Of a stretch of 64,000 nt of DNA, positions 35,350-43,548 are shown piece by piece. The notes beneath the pieces are model-generated. The model searched no databases. It worked only from the letters and a program-made list of their open reading frames with translations, and was not told where the DNA came from. Source of the DNA: Microvirga makkahensis (GTDB lineage Bacteria > Pseudomonadota > Alphaproteobacteria > Rhizobiales > Beijerinckiaceae); NCBI RefSeq assembly GCF_009830105.1, contig NZ_WURB01000007.1, positions 1 to 64,000 of the forward strand, given 5' to 3'. The position numbers and the translations under genes are program-made. Position 1 is the stretch's first letter; every line of letters starts with the position of its first letter.

Positions 35350-36746
35350 CTCGTGAGACAGCCATCGCAAAGGCCGAGAGCTACTTTGACTCCGGAGCGT
35401 TCAAGGCCGATCTGGCCCGTCTTGTCGCGATGCCGACCGAGAGTCAAAATCCGGAGCGGTCCGACGTGCTCACGGCCTATGTCGAAACCGAGATGCGGCC
35501 GCTGCTGGAGAGCCTCGGCTTTACCTGCAAGACGCTTGATCACCCCCGGGCGAAAGGGCCCTTTCTTTATGCCGAGCGCATGGAGGATCCGGCGCTCCCG
35601 ACGATTCTGGGCTACGGCCATGGCGATGTCATCCGCGGTCTGGACAAGGACTGGAGCGAAGGCCTGTCGCCCTGGACGCTCACGGAAGTGGGCGATCGCT
35701 GGTACGGCCGTGGCGTGGTCGATAACAAGGGCCAGCATATCATCAACATCTCGGCCCTGAGGGCTGTTCTCGAGACTCGCGGCAAGCTAGGTTTCAACGC
35801 CAAATATCTGATCGAGATGGGCGAGGAGATGGGCTCTCCCGGCCTGCGGGAGCTATGCTCCGAGCAAAAGGGACTGCTGAAATCGGACGTGCTCATCGGT
35901 TCTGACGGCCCTCGCCTCAATGCAGAGCGGCCGACCGTCTTTCTCGGCTCGCGTGGCGGCGTTACGTTCGACCTGACGATCAACGCCCGCGATGGCGGAC
36001 ACCATTCCGGCAACTGGGGCGGTTTGCTCTCCGACCCGGCCATTCAACTTGCCCATGCCATCTCAACGATTGCGTCGCCGACAGGCCAGATCCGCATCCA
36101 CGAATGGGTGCCGAAGGAGATCCCCTCCTCCGTACGTAAGGTGTTGGCCGACTGCGAAGTCGATGGCGGACCGGATGGGCCGTCGATTGATCCCGAATGG
36201 GGTGAGCCTGGCCTCACCCCGGCCGAGCAAGTATTCGGCTGGTGCTCGTTCGATGTGCTGGCCATGAAGGCCGGCAATCCGGAAACGCCCGTCAATGCCG
36301 TGCCGCCCACAGCCTGGGCGCGCTGCCAGTTGCGCTTCGTCGTCGGCATCGATCCGGAAGAGGTTCTTCCTGCCTTGCGCCGCCACCTCGATCGCCACGG
36401 CTTCCCGATGGTGCAGGTGTCGAAGAGCCGCGATGAGATCTTCCATGCCACACGCCTCGATCCTGAGGACCCCTGGGTCACGTGGTCGGTTCGCTCGCTC
36501 GCCCGTACAACCGGCAAGAAGCCTGCTATTCTGCCAAACCTCGGCGGATCCCTGCCCAATGATATTTTCTCGGAGATCCTGGGTCTGCGCACGATCTGGG
36601 TGCCGCATTCCTATCCCGGCTGCTCTCAGCATGCCCCCAACGAGCATCTGCCCGTCGCAATTGCCCGCGAAGGTCTGGCCATGATGGCAGGCCTTTATTG
36701 GGATCTCGGCACAGGCGACACGCCACCTCTCAGCCGCCAAGCGTAG
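35346..36746 (+). CDS. M20-family dipeptidase/deacylase
   Basis: A 466-residue M20 hydrolase has [21 protein letters not shown] (His/Asp), [15 protein letters not shown] (bridging Asp), [11 protein letters not shown] (Glu-Glu) and a C-terminal HAPNEHLPV with the last His. It lacks a signal peptide, so it would process the imported compound in the cytoplasm. Translational coupling to the ATPase gene makes it part of the importer operon and suggests the ligand is a peptide or N-acyl amino acid. The group is close to the ArgE/DapE/dipeptidase V-like family, but the exact substrate is open. Confidence 0.88.
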   Translation: MTRETAIAKAESYFDSGAFKADLARLVAMPTESQNPERSDVLTAYVETEMRPLLESLGFTCKTLDHPRAKGPFLYAERMEDPALPTILGYGHGDVIRGLDKDWSEGLSPWTLTEVGDRWYGRGVVDNKGQHIINISALRAVLETRGKLGFNAKYLIEMGEEMGSPGLRELCSEQKGLLKSDVLIGSDGPRLNAERPTVFLGSRGGVTFDLTINARDGGHHSGNWGGLLSDPAIQLAHAISTIASPTGQIRIHEWVPKEIPSSVRKVLADCEVDGGPDGPSIDPEWGEPGLTPAEQVFGWCSFDVLAMKAGNPETPVNAVPPTAWARCQLRFVVGIDPEEVLPALRRHLDRHGFPMVQVSKSRDEIFHATRLDPEDPWVTWSVRSLARTTGKKPAILPNLGGSLPNDIFSEILGLRTIWVPHSYPGCSQHAPNEHLPVAIAREGLAMMAGLYWDLGTGDTPPLSRQA

Positions 36747-36752
36747 GACGTG

Positions 36753-36785
36753 GGGCCGGATGCGGGCAAAGCCCGCATCCGGCCC
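36753..36785. terminator. strong hairpin terminator after importer operon
   Basis: A perfect 15-base GC-rich stem (GGGCCGGATGCGGGC and its complement) closes an AAA loop 6 bases after the peptidase stop. The AEC permease gene converges on it. There is no T-tract, but stem strength and position favour termination, perhaps for both directions. Confidence 0.7.
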
Positions 36786-36888
36786 ATACCGACTGTCAGA
36801 ACCGGCGTCCAGACATGCCTTTTTGCTGGAGGACGTATTGATTTGCGGCGCGCAGCCAATTCACAGTTCTGCACCTCTCCTCGCCTCT

Positions 36889-37773
36889 TCAACTGCCGGC
36901 AAGAAGCCAGCCCAGCAGGAGCGGTATGGTGACAATAGAAAGGAGGGTTGATAGCATGACGACTCCGGCGACTTCCTCGGGCTGATTGTTCCATCGCTGG
37001 GCGAACAGATAATTGTATACCGCAACCGGGTTCGCACATTGCAAGATCAGAACCGCTTTCATGCTTCCATTCAGGCCGAACAGCGCCGCTACCGCGATAC
37101 CGACGGCCGCTCCGCATCCGATGCGGATACTGGACACGAGCGCGGCACGCCAGAATGCCGTGACCTTGAGCAGGCTGAGCGATGATCCGAGCATCAGAAG
37201 CATCAAGGGAACGGTCATATCGCCGATGAGGCCAACAGTGGCTTTTGCCCACCGGGGCAGCTCGATTCCTGTGAAGGTGAGGAGAATGCCAATCGCGACG
37301 GCATAAAGAATTGGAAGTCGGAGCAATCCACGCCAGTTCGCTTGGCCCGCGGCGATCGCCTGTCCCAACGTATAGTTTGCAACGGACGACATCGAGAAGA
37401 AGGCAATTGCGTAACCCAGCCCCTCGGTCCCGAACGCGTAGAACGATAGCGGCAAGCCCAGGTTTCCGGCATTCGGGAAGGCGATCGAGGGCAGAAAGGT
37501 TCGTAGTCGCAAGCCGAAGATCGTGAGGAGAAACGCCCCCACACCTACGAAAAGAACGATAGCTGTCCCAGTTGCGGCGGCAATGCCCAAGAAGGCATCG
37601 GAAGAGAGACGCGTTTCCTGGAACGTATTGATGATAAGGCAAGGAGTCGCGATATCCGAGATCAGAGCCGTGAGCTCTTTGGAGTTCAGTCGGTAGCCGA
37701 GCCGGGTCCATGCGAAACCGATCGAGGCGGTGATGAGGATCGGCAGGACGACCGAGATAACAACTCCAATCAT
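36889..37773 (-). CDS. AEC-family (auxin efflux carrier) permease
   Basis: The 294-residue membrane protein has about ten hydrophobic segments in the two-fold AEC arrangement, with LISDIATPCLIINTF and FPNAGNLGLPLSFYAFG in the N-terminal half. MLLMLGSSLSLLKV and QCANPVAVYNYLFAQRW lie in the C-terminal half; these are the family's conserved Asn/Pro regions. Relatives move malonate, 2-hydroxyacids or other organic acids. Malonate (MdcF-like) transport would fit the malonyl-CoA synthetase-like gene 12 kb away, but this is weak inference. It stands alone, convergent with the importer operon. Confidence 0.85.
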   Translation of the reverse strand: MIGVVISVVLPILITASIGFAWTRLGYRLNSKELTALISDIATPCLIINTFQETRLSSDAFLGIAAATGTAIVLFVGVGAFLLTIFGLRLRTFLPSIAFPNAGNLGLPLSFYAFGTEGLGYAIAFFSMSSVANYTLGQAIAAGQANWRGLLRLPILYAVAIGILLTFTGIELPRWAKATVGLIGDMTVPLMLLMLGSSLSLLKVTAFWRAALVSSIRIGCGAAVGIAVAALFGLNGSMKAVLILQCANPVAVYNYLFAQRWNNQPEEVAGVVMLSTLLSIVTIPLLLGWLLAGS

Positions 37774-37962
37774 TCGCGCTGCCAGCCCTCCCGAGTCCTA
37801 CAAGGTATCCCGCGAACCTACTCTACACACCGCAGAAAGAGAGAGCACACCAGCGCCCGACCACTCCGAATAGACATCCGATGTTCATCGCGACGTGCAT
37901 CTATGATCCAACTGCCCATCACACCCACTGTCACCTTCTGGCCGGTTGTGCCGGTAAATCTC

Positions 37963-39483
37963 TCATTCGACTACTTTAGGCTGTGTGATGCGCAACAGAT
38001 GCGCGCGCCTTATCAAGCTCATCCATAGCGGCCAAGTCAGCAGGATGACCGCGAGGGTCGTAATGGTTCCTACGAGAGGGTTTGAGAAGAAGATGTTCAA
38101 GCTGCCTTGGGACATCAGCATCGACTGGCGAAATGCGTCCTCCGCCTTGTCGCCGAGCACCAGGGCCAGGACGAGTGGCGCAATCGGATAGTCGAGTTTC
38201 TTGAAGACATAACCGATAACACCAAAGATCAACGCAATCCAAAGATCCGGCTTCGACGCGCCAACGGTCCAAGCACCGATGAAGCAAACGACGACAATGA
38301 GTGGGCCGATAATGGCGAATGGTATCCTCAGGATCGAGGCGAAGAGCGGCACAGTTGCGAGTACAAGGACGACAGCGACCACGTTGCCGATATACATGGA
38401 GGCGATGAGTCCCCAAACGAAGTCGGGCCGCTCGATGAACAGCATCGGACCGGGATTGAGCCCCCAGATCATCAGGCCCCCCATCATTACGGCAGCTGTG
38501 GCAGAACCTGGAATACCAAGGGCCAGCATTGGCAGCATGGCGGCAGTCCCCGCGCCATGATCGGCAGTTTCCGGGGCGATAACGCCCTCGGGCTCACCAG
38601 TTCCAAAGTGCTCCCGCCTACGCGAGAACCTCTTTGCCAGTCCGTAGCTCATGAAGGACGCCGCAGTGGGTCCGCCTGGCGTGATGCCCATCCAGACGCC
38701 GATCAGGCTGCCCCGCACCAGTGCAACCCAGTAACGCGGCATGCGGACAAGAGTTTCCATCACACCTGCGAGGCTTACCTTCGCCTTCACGCCTTCGAAC
38801 TTGAGCCCCTCTTCCATGGTGAGGAGAAGCTCACCAATTCCGAACAGGCCGATAACGACGATCAGAAAGCTGATGCCGCGAAGCAATTCATCGAATCCGA
38901 ACGTCAGCCTCAGGCTTCCTGAGATCGTATCCATGCCGACGGTTGCAAACGCGAATCCCAGGAGAATGGAGACGATCGTCTTTGAAGCCTGTGCGCCCGA
39001 TAGACCGACAAAGCTCGCAAAGGCCAGAAAGTAGACGGCGAAGAACTCAGGAGAGGAGAATTGGAGCGCAAAGCTCGTCACCCAACCGGACAAGAGTGTG
39101 GTGACGATCACGCCTACCATTGCACCGAATCCGGCCGACAGGAATGCGAAGGAAAGCGCCTGGATAGCACGCCCCTGCTTGGCCATGGGATGTCCGTCGA
39201 AAGTCGTTGCGACGGAGGACGGCTCGCCTGGAATATTAAACAGGATTGATGTTGTCGAGCCGCCGAACAGCGCGCCCCAGTACATGCTGGTCAAAAGAAT
39301 GATCGCTCCGACCGGGTCCATCGTATAGGTCAACGGAAGCAGGAGCGTCACCCCGTTGGGGGCTCCCAACCCCGGAAGCACGCCGACCAGAATGCCGAGC
39401 AGCACGCCGATCATCATCAGCGCCACGTGCTGCAGTGTCAAAGCGACTGCGAATCCATGGAAAAGCGAGTCGAGATTGGCCAT
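37963..39483 (-). CDS. tctA: tripartite tricarboxylate transporter large permease TctA
   Basis: A 506-residue protein with about twelve membrane segments and the TctA signatures VLPGLGAPNGVTLLLPLTY, SILFNIPGEPSSVATTFDGHPMA, and AMLPMLALGIPGSATAAVMMGGL. It works with TctB and the binding protein TctC to import carboxylates driven by an ion gradient. The ATG at 39483 lies 8 bases after the tctB stop; an ATG further upstream would overlap tctB. The gene order on the reverse strand is tctC, tctB, tctA. Confidence 0.93.
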   Translation of the reverse strand: MANLDSLFHGFAVALTLQHVALMMIGVLLGILVGVLPGLGAPNGVTLLLPLTYTMDPVGAIILLTSMYWGALFGGSTTSILFNIPGEPSSVATTFDGHPMAKQGRAIQALSFAFLSAGFGAMVGVIVTTLLSGWVTSFALQFSSPEFFAVYFLAFASFVGLSGAQASKTIVSILLGFAFATVGMDTISGSLRLTFGFDELLRGISFLIVVIGLFGIGELLLTMEEGLKFEGVKAKVSLAGVMETLVRMPRYWVALVRGSLIGVWMGITPGGPTAASFMSYGLAKRFSRRREHFGTGEPEGVIAPETADHGAGTAAMLPMLALGIPGSATAAVMMGGLMIWGLNPGPMLFIERPDFVWGLIASMYIGNVVAVVLVLATVPLFASILRIPFAIIGPLIVVVCFIGAWTVGASKPDLWIALIFGVIGYVFKKLDYPIAPLVLALVLGDKAEDAFRQSMLMSQGSLNIFFSNPLVGTITTLAVILLTWPLWMSLIRRAHLLRITQPKVVE

Positions 39484-39491
39484 GAGACACC

Positions 39492-39989
39492 TCAGTAAAG
39501 CCCGAGCAGAGCTTCGATCGGGCCCGTCAGGAGGGGCACCTTGAACCAAATCGGAAATATGAGCCGCATCGCAACTGCAACCGCGAACGCCAAACCAATC
39601 GCGAACAGGGGACGATAGCCACCCTGGAAAATCATCACGAATGACAGATAAAGTATTGCCGCGACATAAAGGCCGAGAAGCAGAGAGAGAACGACGAAGC
39701 CTAGAATTGGCAGGCCGAAGGCAAGCACGCTCCGCATCTGTGCATTCGTGACAAAGACTTCGTTAGCAAAACCCCGTCGTCGCAGCGCCAGGACAAGATT
39801 CGTAAGGCTTGCCAGGATAATGAGGATGCCGATGCGAAATGGGAAGTAGCCCGATCCCGGGCCTGAATCGCCCCAGCCGATGTCATGCTCGGCGGCTCCC
39901 CAAATGACGGCTGCGCCGACTCCTCCAGTGACAAGTGCCGTCGCCACCTCCATGCTTGTGCGCGATATGAGAGCCCGCTCGTTTTTCAC
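39492..39989 (-). CDS. tctB: tripartite tricarboxylate transporter small permease TctB
   Basis: The 165-residue protein has four membrane segments and the TctB motif GDSGPGSGYFPFRIGILIIL. I prefer the GTG at 39989, which has GGAGGTGGG at the right distance, over an in-frame ATG at 40073 that lies inside the tctC gene. TctB assists TctA. Confidence 0.88.
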   Translation of the reverse strand: MKNERALISRTSMEVATALVTGGVGAAVIWGAAEHDIGWGDSGPGSGYFPFRIGILIILASLTNLVLALRRRGFANEVFVTNAQMRSVLAFGLPILGFVVLSLLLGLYVAAILYLSFVMIFQGGYRPLFAIGLAFAVAVAMRLIFPIWFKVPLLTGPIEALLGLY

Positions 39990-40013
39990 TGAACCCACCT
40001 CCCGTTTAGAGAA

Positions 40014-40043
40014 CGAAAGGCACGGCATTTCCCATGCCTTTCG
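40014..40043 (-). promoter_or_regulatory. hairpin between tctC and tctB
   Basis: CGAAAGGCA and TGCCTTTCG pair (9 bases) around a 12-base loop in the gap after tctC. A smaller inner pairing (GGCAT with ATGCC) competes with it. As with the other importers, it may favour binding protein over membrane subunits. Confidence 0.5.
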
Positions 40044-40057
40044 CAAGGACCCAAGGT

Positions 40058-41083
40058 TCAGTTGACGAGCCAACCTTCCTCTTCATACACCTTGCGGGTG
40101 CGCTTCTCATCCTCATCAATGAAGGCCTTGAAGTCGTTCCCCGCTATGAAGCGACCAGTCTGCGCGGTTCTCGTCAGATAGTCCTTCCACTCGGGGGTCT
40201 CCGTTACCTTCTTGAGGACACCCGCCCAGAAATCCACGGCCGCCTGAGGCGTTCCCGGCGGAAGGGCAACGGTGCGCGGCATCTGGTACGACTCGATACC
40301 CGCCCCCTGTTCCTTGCAAGTCGGAATGTCGCTCCACCCCTGCGTCTGAGTGACCTTCGGCCCTTCCGCCATCCTCTCCTTTGAGAAGACGCACAGAGCC
40401 TTTAATTGGCCTGCCTTCCAATGCCCAAGGCTCTCGCTCGGGTTGTTGACGTGGGACTGTACGTGTCCGCCCGTCAGCTGCACTGAAGCCTCGCCGCCAC
40501 TCTTGAAGGGAATGTAGACGAACTTCGCGCCCGTATCCTTTTCGATCAAGCGCGTGAGCGTCTGGTCCGTATCCTTCGACAGAGCGCCCGCCATCTTGAA
40601 GGTACCGTTCGCAGCTTTGGCTGCTGCCGTGAACGACTTGTAGTCGTTGTATGGCGCGTCACCCTTAGTCCAGAGAATGAACTCGTCGAACACCATCGCG
40701 GCGACGGGCATGAAGTCCGTATGCTTGAACGCCACCTTGGCGACCATGGGCAGCGTATAAAGATTGGAGGTGCCAAACGCGAGCTTGTGGCCGTCCCCCT
40801 CTGCAGCTTTGACGTAGACGAAGGTCTCGGCTCCGCTGCCGCCGCCCTTGTTCGAGACCAGGATGGGCTGATCTATCAACTTGTTGTTCTGGATTGCCAG
40901 CTGTACTGCGCGCGCAAAGATGTCTGTGCCACCGCCCGCCCCGGCCGCGCCGACGAACTCCACCGGCTTGGTTGGCTTCCACTCGGCCTGCGCAAAGGCT
41001 GGAGCAGTTCCCAGTACCAGAGCCATTGCAGCCGACGCTGCGAAGCGGAGCGCACGCTGTGCATCGATTACCTTCGGAATCAT
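40058..41083 (-). CDS. tctC: tripartite tricarboxylate transporter binding protein TctC (Bug family)
   Basis: A 341-residue periplasmic protein has a signal peptide (AASAAMALVLGTAPAFAQA) and Bug-family motifs: KPVEFVGAAGAGGGTDIFAR, the ligand loop VSNKGGGSGAETFVYVKAA, and GHVQSHVNNPSES. Bug proteins bind carboxylates such as citrate, tartrate, glutarate or aromatic acids. The start ATG follows AAGGAGGA. Nearby 2-hydroxyacid oxidation and transamination genes suggest a hydroxy-carboxylate ligand. Confidence 0.92.
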   Translation of the reverse strand: MIPKVIDAQRALRFAASAAMALVLGTAPAFAQAEWKPTKPVEFVGAAGAGGGTDIFARAVQLAIQNNKLIDQPILVSNKGGGSGAETFVYVKAAEGDGHKLAFGTSNLYTLPMVAKVAFKHTDFMPVAAMVFDEFILWTKGDAPYNDYKSFTAAAKAANGTFKMAGALSKDTDQTLTRLIEKDTGAKFVYIPFKSGGEASVQLTGGHVQSHVNNPSESLGHWKAGQLKALCVFSKERMAEGPKVTQTQGWSDIPTCKEQGAGIESYQMPRTVALPPGTPQAAVDFWAGVLKKVTETPEWKDYLTRTAQTGRFIAGNDFKAFIDEDEKRTRKVYEEEGWLVN

Positions 41084-41182
41084 TCAGTCCTCCTTGCGCG
41101 CCTGACCCAAGCGGCAAACGCGACATTTGACGTTCCCTACCTACCGCCTTCTCGCCGGCGGCCTTCTTTTATGATTGCTGTA

Positions 41183-41196
41183 ATTATGAATTCAAA
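41183..41196. promoter_or_regulatory. ATTATGAATTCAAA motif upstream of tctC
   Basis: This 14-base sequence recurs with one change at 43491-43504, in the divergent promoter of the aminotransferase and the FAD dehydrogenase. The GAATTC core is palindromic. It is about 100 bases upstream of tctC. The simplest reading is a shared operator, possibly for the GntR regulator at 46531. Confidence 0.45.
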
Positions 41197-41432
41197 AAAA
41201 AGGTTGTGACAAGCCTTTTCTTCCCCACCGGAAGATATCGGGCTTGTTTTGCCTTCACTTGCACAACGCTCATGCGCAGGCCAGAAGAGTGCACGGCAGA
41301 GCTTGAGCCGCGCCCCGAGGAGGCGAGCAGCAATAGACGCCTCGGCCGTCCTCGGCATACCGTTGGACCCTTCAAAGCTCCCGCGCTGGCTGCAGCGGCT
41401 GGAATCCTATCATTGAAGCGACGCCGAGCCCA

Positions 41433-41573
41433 ATGCCGGTGATATTGCTATTGAGAACTCCTCTTGCCCTACAGCACAAAGGTATTCTCGAAGGAGCGCT
41501 TGTCGAGAGCGTCGAGCAAATCGCATTCATTTTTGAAGACATGAGAGCAACTGGGAGCACCACCAGGATCTGA
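41433..41573 (+). pseudogene. possible C-terminal remnant of an unidentified protein
   Basis: A 46-codon frame contains HKGILEGALVESVEQIAFIFEDMRATG and ends STTRI. The composition is protein-like and resembles the end of a longer enzyme. No ribosome site is convincing, and no upstream part continues it. I cannot name the parent family. Confidence 0.25.
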
Positions 41574-41698
41574 TTGTCGTATGTCGCGGTCGCCGCGCCA
41601 TGGGAGTGCGTAGCTGGAGCACTCCAGGCAAGTCAGCACCCGCCCCTCCCAGTCCAGGCCGCGGCAGGTCAAACAGCTATGGAGAATGCTCCTCTCCC

Positions 41699-42124
41699 CT
41701 ACCCGACCTGTGGTTCAAACGATGCGGACTTGATCGCGAGAACAGCGCATGCTTCGTCATTGTCGGAGGTGTCTCCGGAAATCCCGACCGCACCGATGGT
41801 TTCCCCTGAGGGTCCGTTGATGAGAACGCCCCCGGGTACAGGAACAAGGGAACCGCCGGCGATCGCGTTTACGGCAGAAACAAAGTAAGGCTGCTCCTGA
41901 GCACGCTCAAAAATCGCCCGCGACCCAAGACCAAGCCCCAGGGCCCCGAACGCTTTTCCGTGCGCCACCTTGTCCCTCAGCAAGGACGTCCCGTCCTGAG
42001 CAGCCGATGCCTTGATACTGCCTCTGCCATCCAGAACGACAACCGCAAGAGGTTTGAGCCTGCGCCGGGCAGCCTCCTCGAGGGCTGCGTGGATGATCTC
42101 TTGGGCTGCCTTGAGCGTGAGCAT
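41699..42124 (-). CDS. GlcG/HbpS-like heme-degrading-type domain protein
   Basis: The 141-residue product starts MLTLKAAQEIIHAALEEAARR and contains LAVVVLDGRGSIKASAAQDG, KAFGALGLGLGSRAIFE and PVPGGVLIN...IGAVGISGDTSDNDEACAV, the full pattern of the GlcG/HbpS family. glcG is a regular companion of glycolate oxidase operons though its function is unsettled. The start ATG at 42124 follows CGGAG. It lies 105 bases after the aminotransferase gene on the same strand. Confidence 0.88.
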   Translation of the reverse strand: MLTLKAAQEIIHAALEEAARRRLKPLAVVVLDGRGSIKASAAQDGTSLLRDKVAHGKAFGALGLGLGSRAIFERAQEQPYFVSAVNAIAGGSLVPVPGGVLINGPSGETIGAVGISGDTSDNDEACAVLAIKSASFEPQVG

Positions 42125-42229
42125 GAAGTACTCCGACAGTGGACGTTTGCGGGTAAGAGTGTTCCCGTAAGGCGAGCAGGCTGGGCCATAAGGCAATCGG
42201 GCACAGGGCGGTCCAGCCCGGCAGGAGTC

Positions 42230-43423
42230 CTATTCGGCCGCTTGCGCCGTGGCCCTGGCATTGCCGCTCAAGTAGTTCATGGCCACCTCGACACCTCCGG
42301 ACTGGTGAGGGATCCCGCATACGCGCAAGCCCATCTCAACACCGGAGAGAACGCCGGTTACCATGAGATCATGGAAATCGCCGAGATGACCAATTCGGAA
42401 GACCCGATCGGCAAGAGGACCAAGGCCGTTGCCGAGAGACATATTGCAGCGCGTCAGGATCTCTGCCCGCAAACCATCGGCGGAATATCCCTCGGGAAGC
42501 CGCACTGCAGTCAGTGAGGATGAGTATTCCTGCGGGTTTTGACACTGGATTTCAAGACCCCAGTGATGCACGCAGCGCCGGGTTGCTTCAGCGGCGCGGT
42601 CATGCCGGGCGAAGACATTGTCGAGACCTTCCTCGTGCAGCATCTGGATGGCGACACTGAGCCCCTGCAGGAGGTTTGTCGACGGGGTATAGGGGAAGAA
42701 CCCCTTTTCATTGATGGCCAGCATATCCTCCCAGTCCCAGAACGAGCGCGGGAGCTTTGCTTTTTTCGCAGCGGCAACGGCCTTGTCCGAGATTGCATTG
42801 AAGGACAAGCCCGGCGGAAGCATCAGCCCCTTCTGCGACCCTCCGACCGTGACATCCACACCCCACTCTTCGTGCCGGTAATCGATTGAGCCAAGGGACG
42901 AGATTGTATCGACGAGCAGCAAAGCCGGATGGCCGGCGTTGTCGATGGCCCGCCGCACGGCGGCAATATTGGAGGTCGCCCCGGTTGATGTCTCATTATG
43001 CACGACAGCGACGGCTTTGATCGTGTGGGCCTTGTCCTCCGCCAATCGAGCCTCGATCGCATCCGCATTTACGCCGGAACGCCAATCGCCCTTGATGAAC
43101 TCCGCCTCGATTCCGAGACGCTTGGCCATCTTGTTCCAGAGGGTTGCGAACCAGCCAGTCTCGAACATCAAGACCCTGTCACCGGGTGAGAGTGTGTTGA
43201 CGAGGGCGGCCTCCCAGGCGCCGGTTCCAGAGGCGGGATAGATGATCACCGGCCCGGATGTCTTGAAGATCGTGCGAATGCCCGTGAGAACTTCGAGCCC
43301 AAGCTTGGCGAACTCCGGGCCGCGATGGTCGATCGTAGGCTTCGCGATCGCAGCAAGGATCGGCAGGGGCGTGTTGGTGGGACCGGGAATCTGCAGGAAA
43401 TGGCGGCCGGTACGGTTTGTCAC
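42230..43423 (-). CDS. sgaA: serine-glyoxylate aminotransferase family protein
   Basis: A 397-residue class V PLP enzyme has FLQIPGPTNTPLPIL at the start, YPASGTGAWEAAL, VVHNETSTGAT, VDTISSLGSIDY, and the PLP-binding Lys198 in GGSQKGLMLPPGL. It ends ALxHL-like with RIGHLGDFHDLMVTGVLSGVEMGL. It transfers the amino group of serine (or alanine) to glyoxylate to give glycine and hydroxypyruvate, a key step of the serine cycle. Here it lies beside a 2-hydroxyacid dehydrogenase and GlcG, fitting glyoxylate made from glycolate. The GTG at 43423 with GGGAGGATCAT is preferred over an ATG 52 codons upstream. Confidence 0.9.
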   Translation of the reverse strand: MTNRTGRHFLQIPGPTNTPLPILAAIAKPTIDHRGPEFAKLGLEVLTGIRTIFKTSGPVIIYPASGTGAWEAALVNTLSPGDRVLMFETGWFATLWNKMAKRLGIEAEFIKGDWRSGVNADAIEARLAEDKAHTIKAVAVVHNETSTGATSNIAAVRRAIDNAGHPALLLVDTISSLGSIDYRHEEWGVDVTVGGSQKGLMLPPGLSFNAISDKAVAAAKKAKLPRSFWDWEDMLAINEKGFFPYTPSTNLLQGLSVAIQMLHEEGLDNVFARHDRAAEATRRCVHHWGLEIQCQNPQEYSSSLTAVRLPEGYSADGLRAEILTRCNMSLGNGLGPLADRVFRIGHLGDFHDLMVTGVLSGVEMGLRVCGIPHQSGGVEVAMNYLSGNARATAQAAE

Positions 43424-43490
43424 ATGATCCTCCCTTGCGCGGGCCCTGAAGTGACGCCAGGTCCGCCGATTTGCTTGTTTTGAATTTTGT

Positions 43491-43504
43491 ATTATGAATT
43501 CGAA
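43491..43504. promoter_or_regulatory. ATTATGAATTCGAA motif in divergent promoter
   Basis: It matches the tctC-upstream motif at 41183 in 13 of 14 bases. It lies between the divergent aminotransferase and FAD dehydrogenase genes. A second TGAATT half just before it (TTTGAATT, 10 bases away from AATTCGAAA) gives an imperfect inverted repeat, which fits a dimeric regulator. Confidence 0.45.
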
Positions 43505-43548
43505 ATGCGCAAGAGCCGGCGCTAGAGCGGCAAACTCAGGACTTTCCC

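Larger units (their letters stand above)
41084..41698. other. 615-base intergenic stretch
   Basis: It contains the tctC promoter with the ATTATGAATTC motif, a possible coding remnant at 41433-41573, and otherwise nothing recognisable. Confidence 0.4.

Noticed and set aside
33742-35370. Very long reverse-strand open frame (542 codons)
   Set aside because: Antisense to two ABC ATPase genes with complete motifs and to the start of the peptidase gene.
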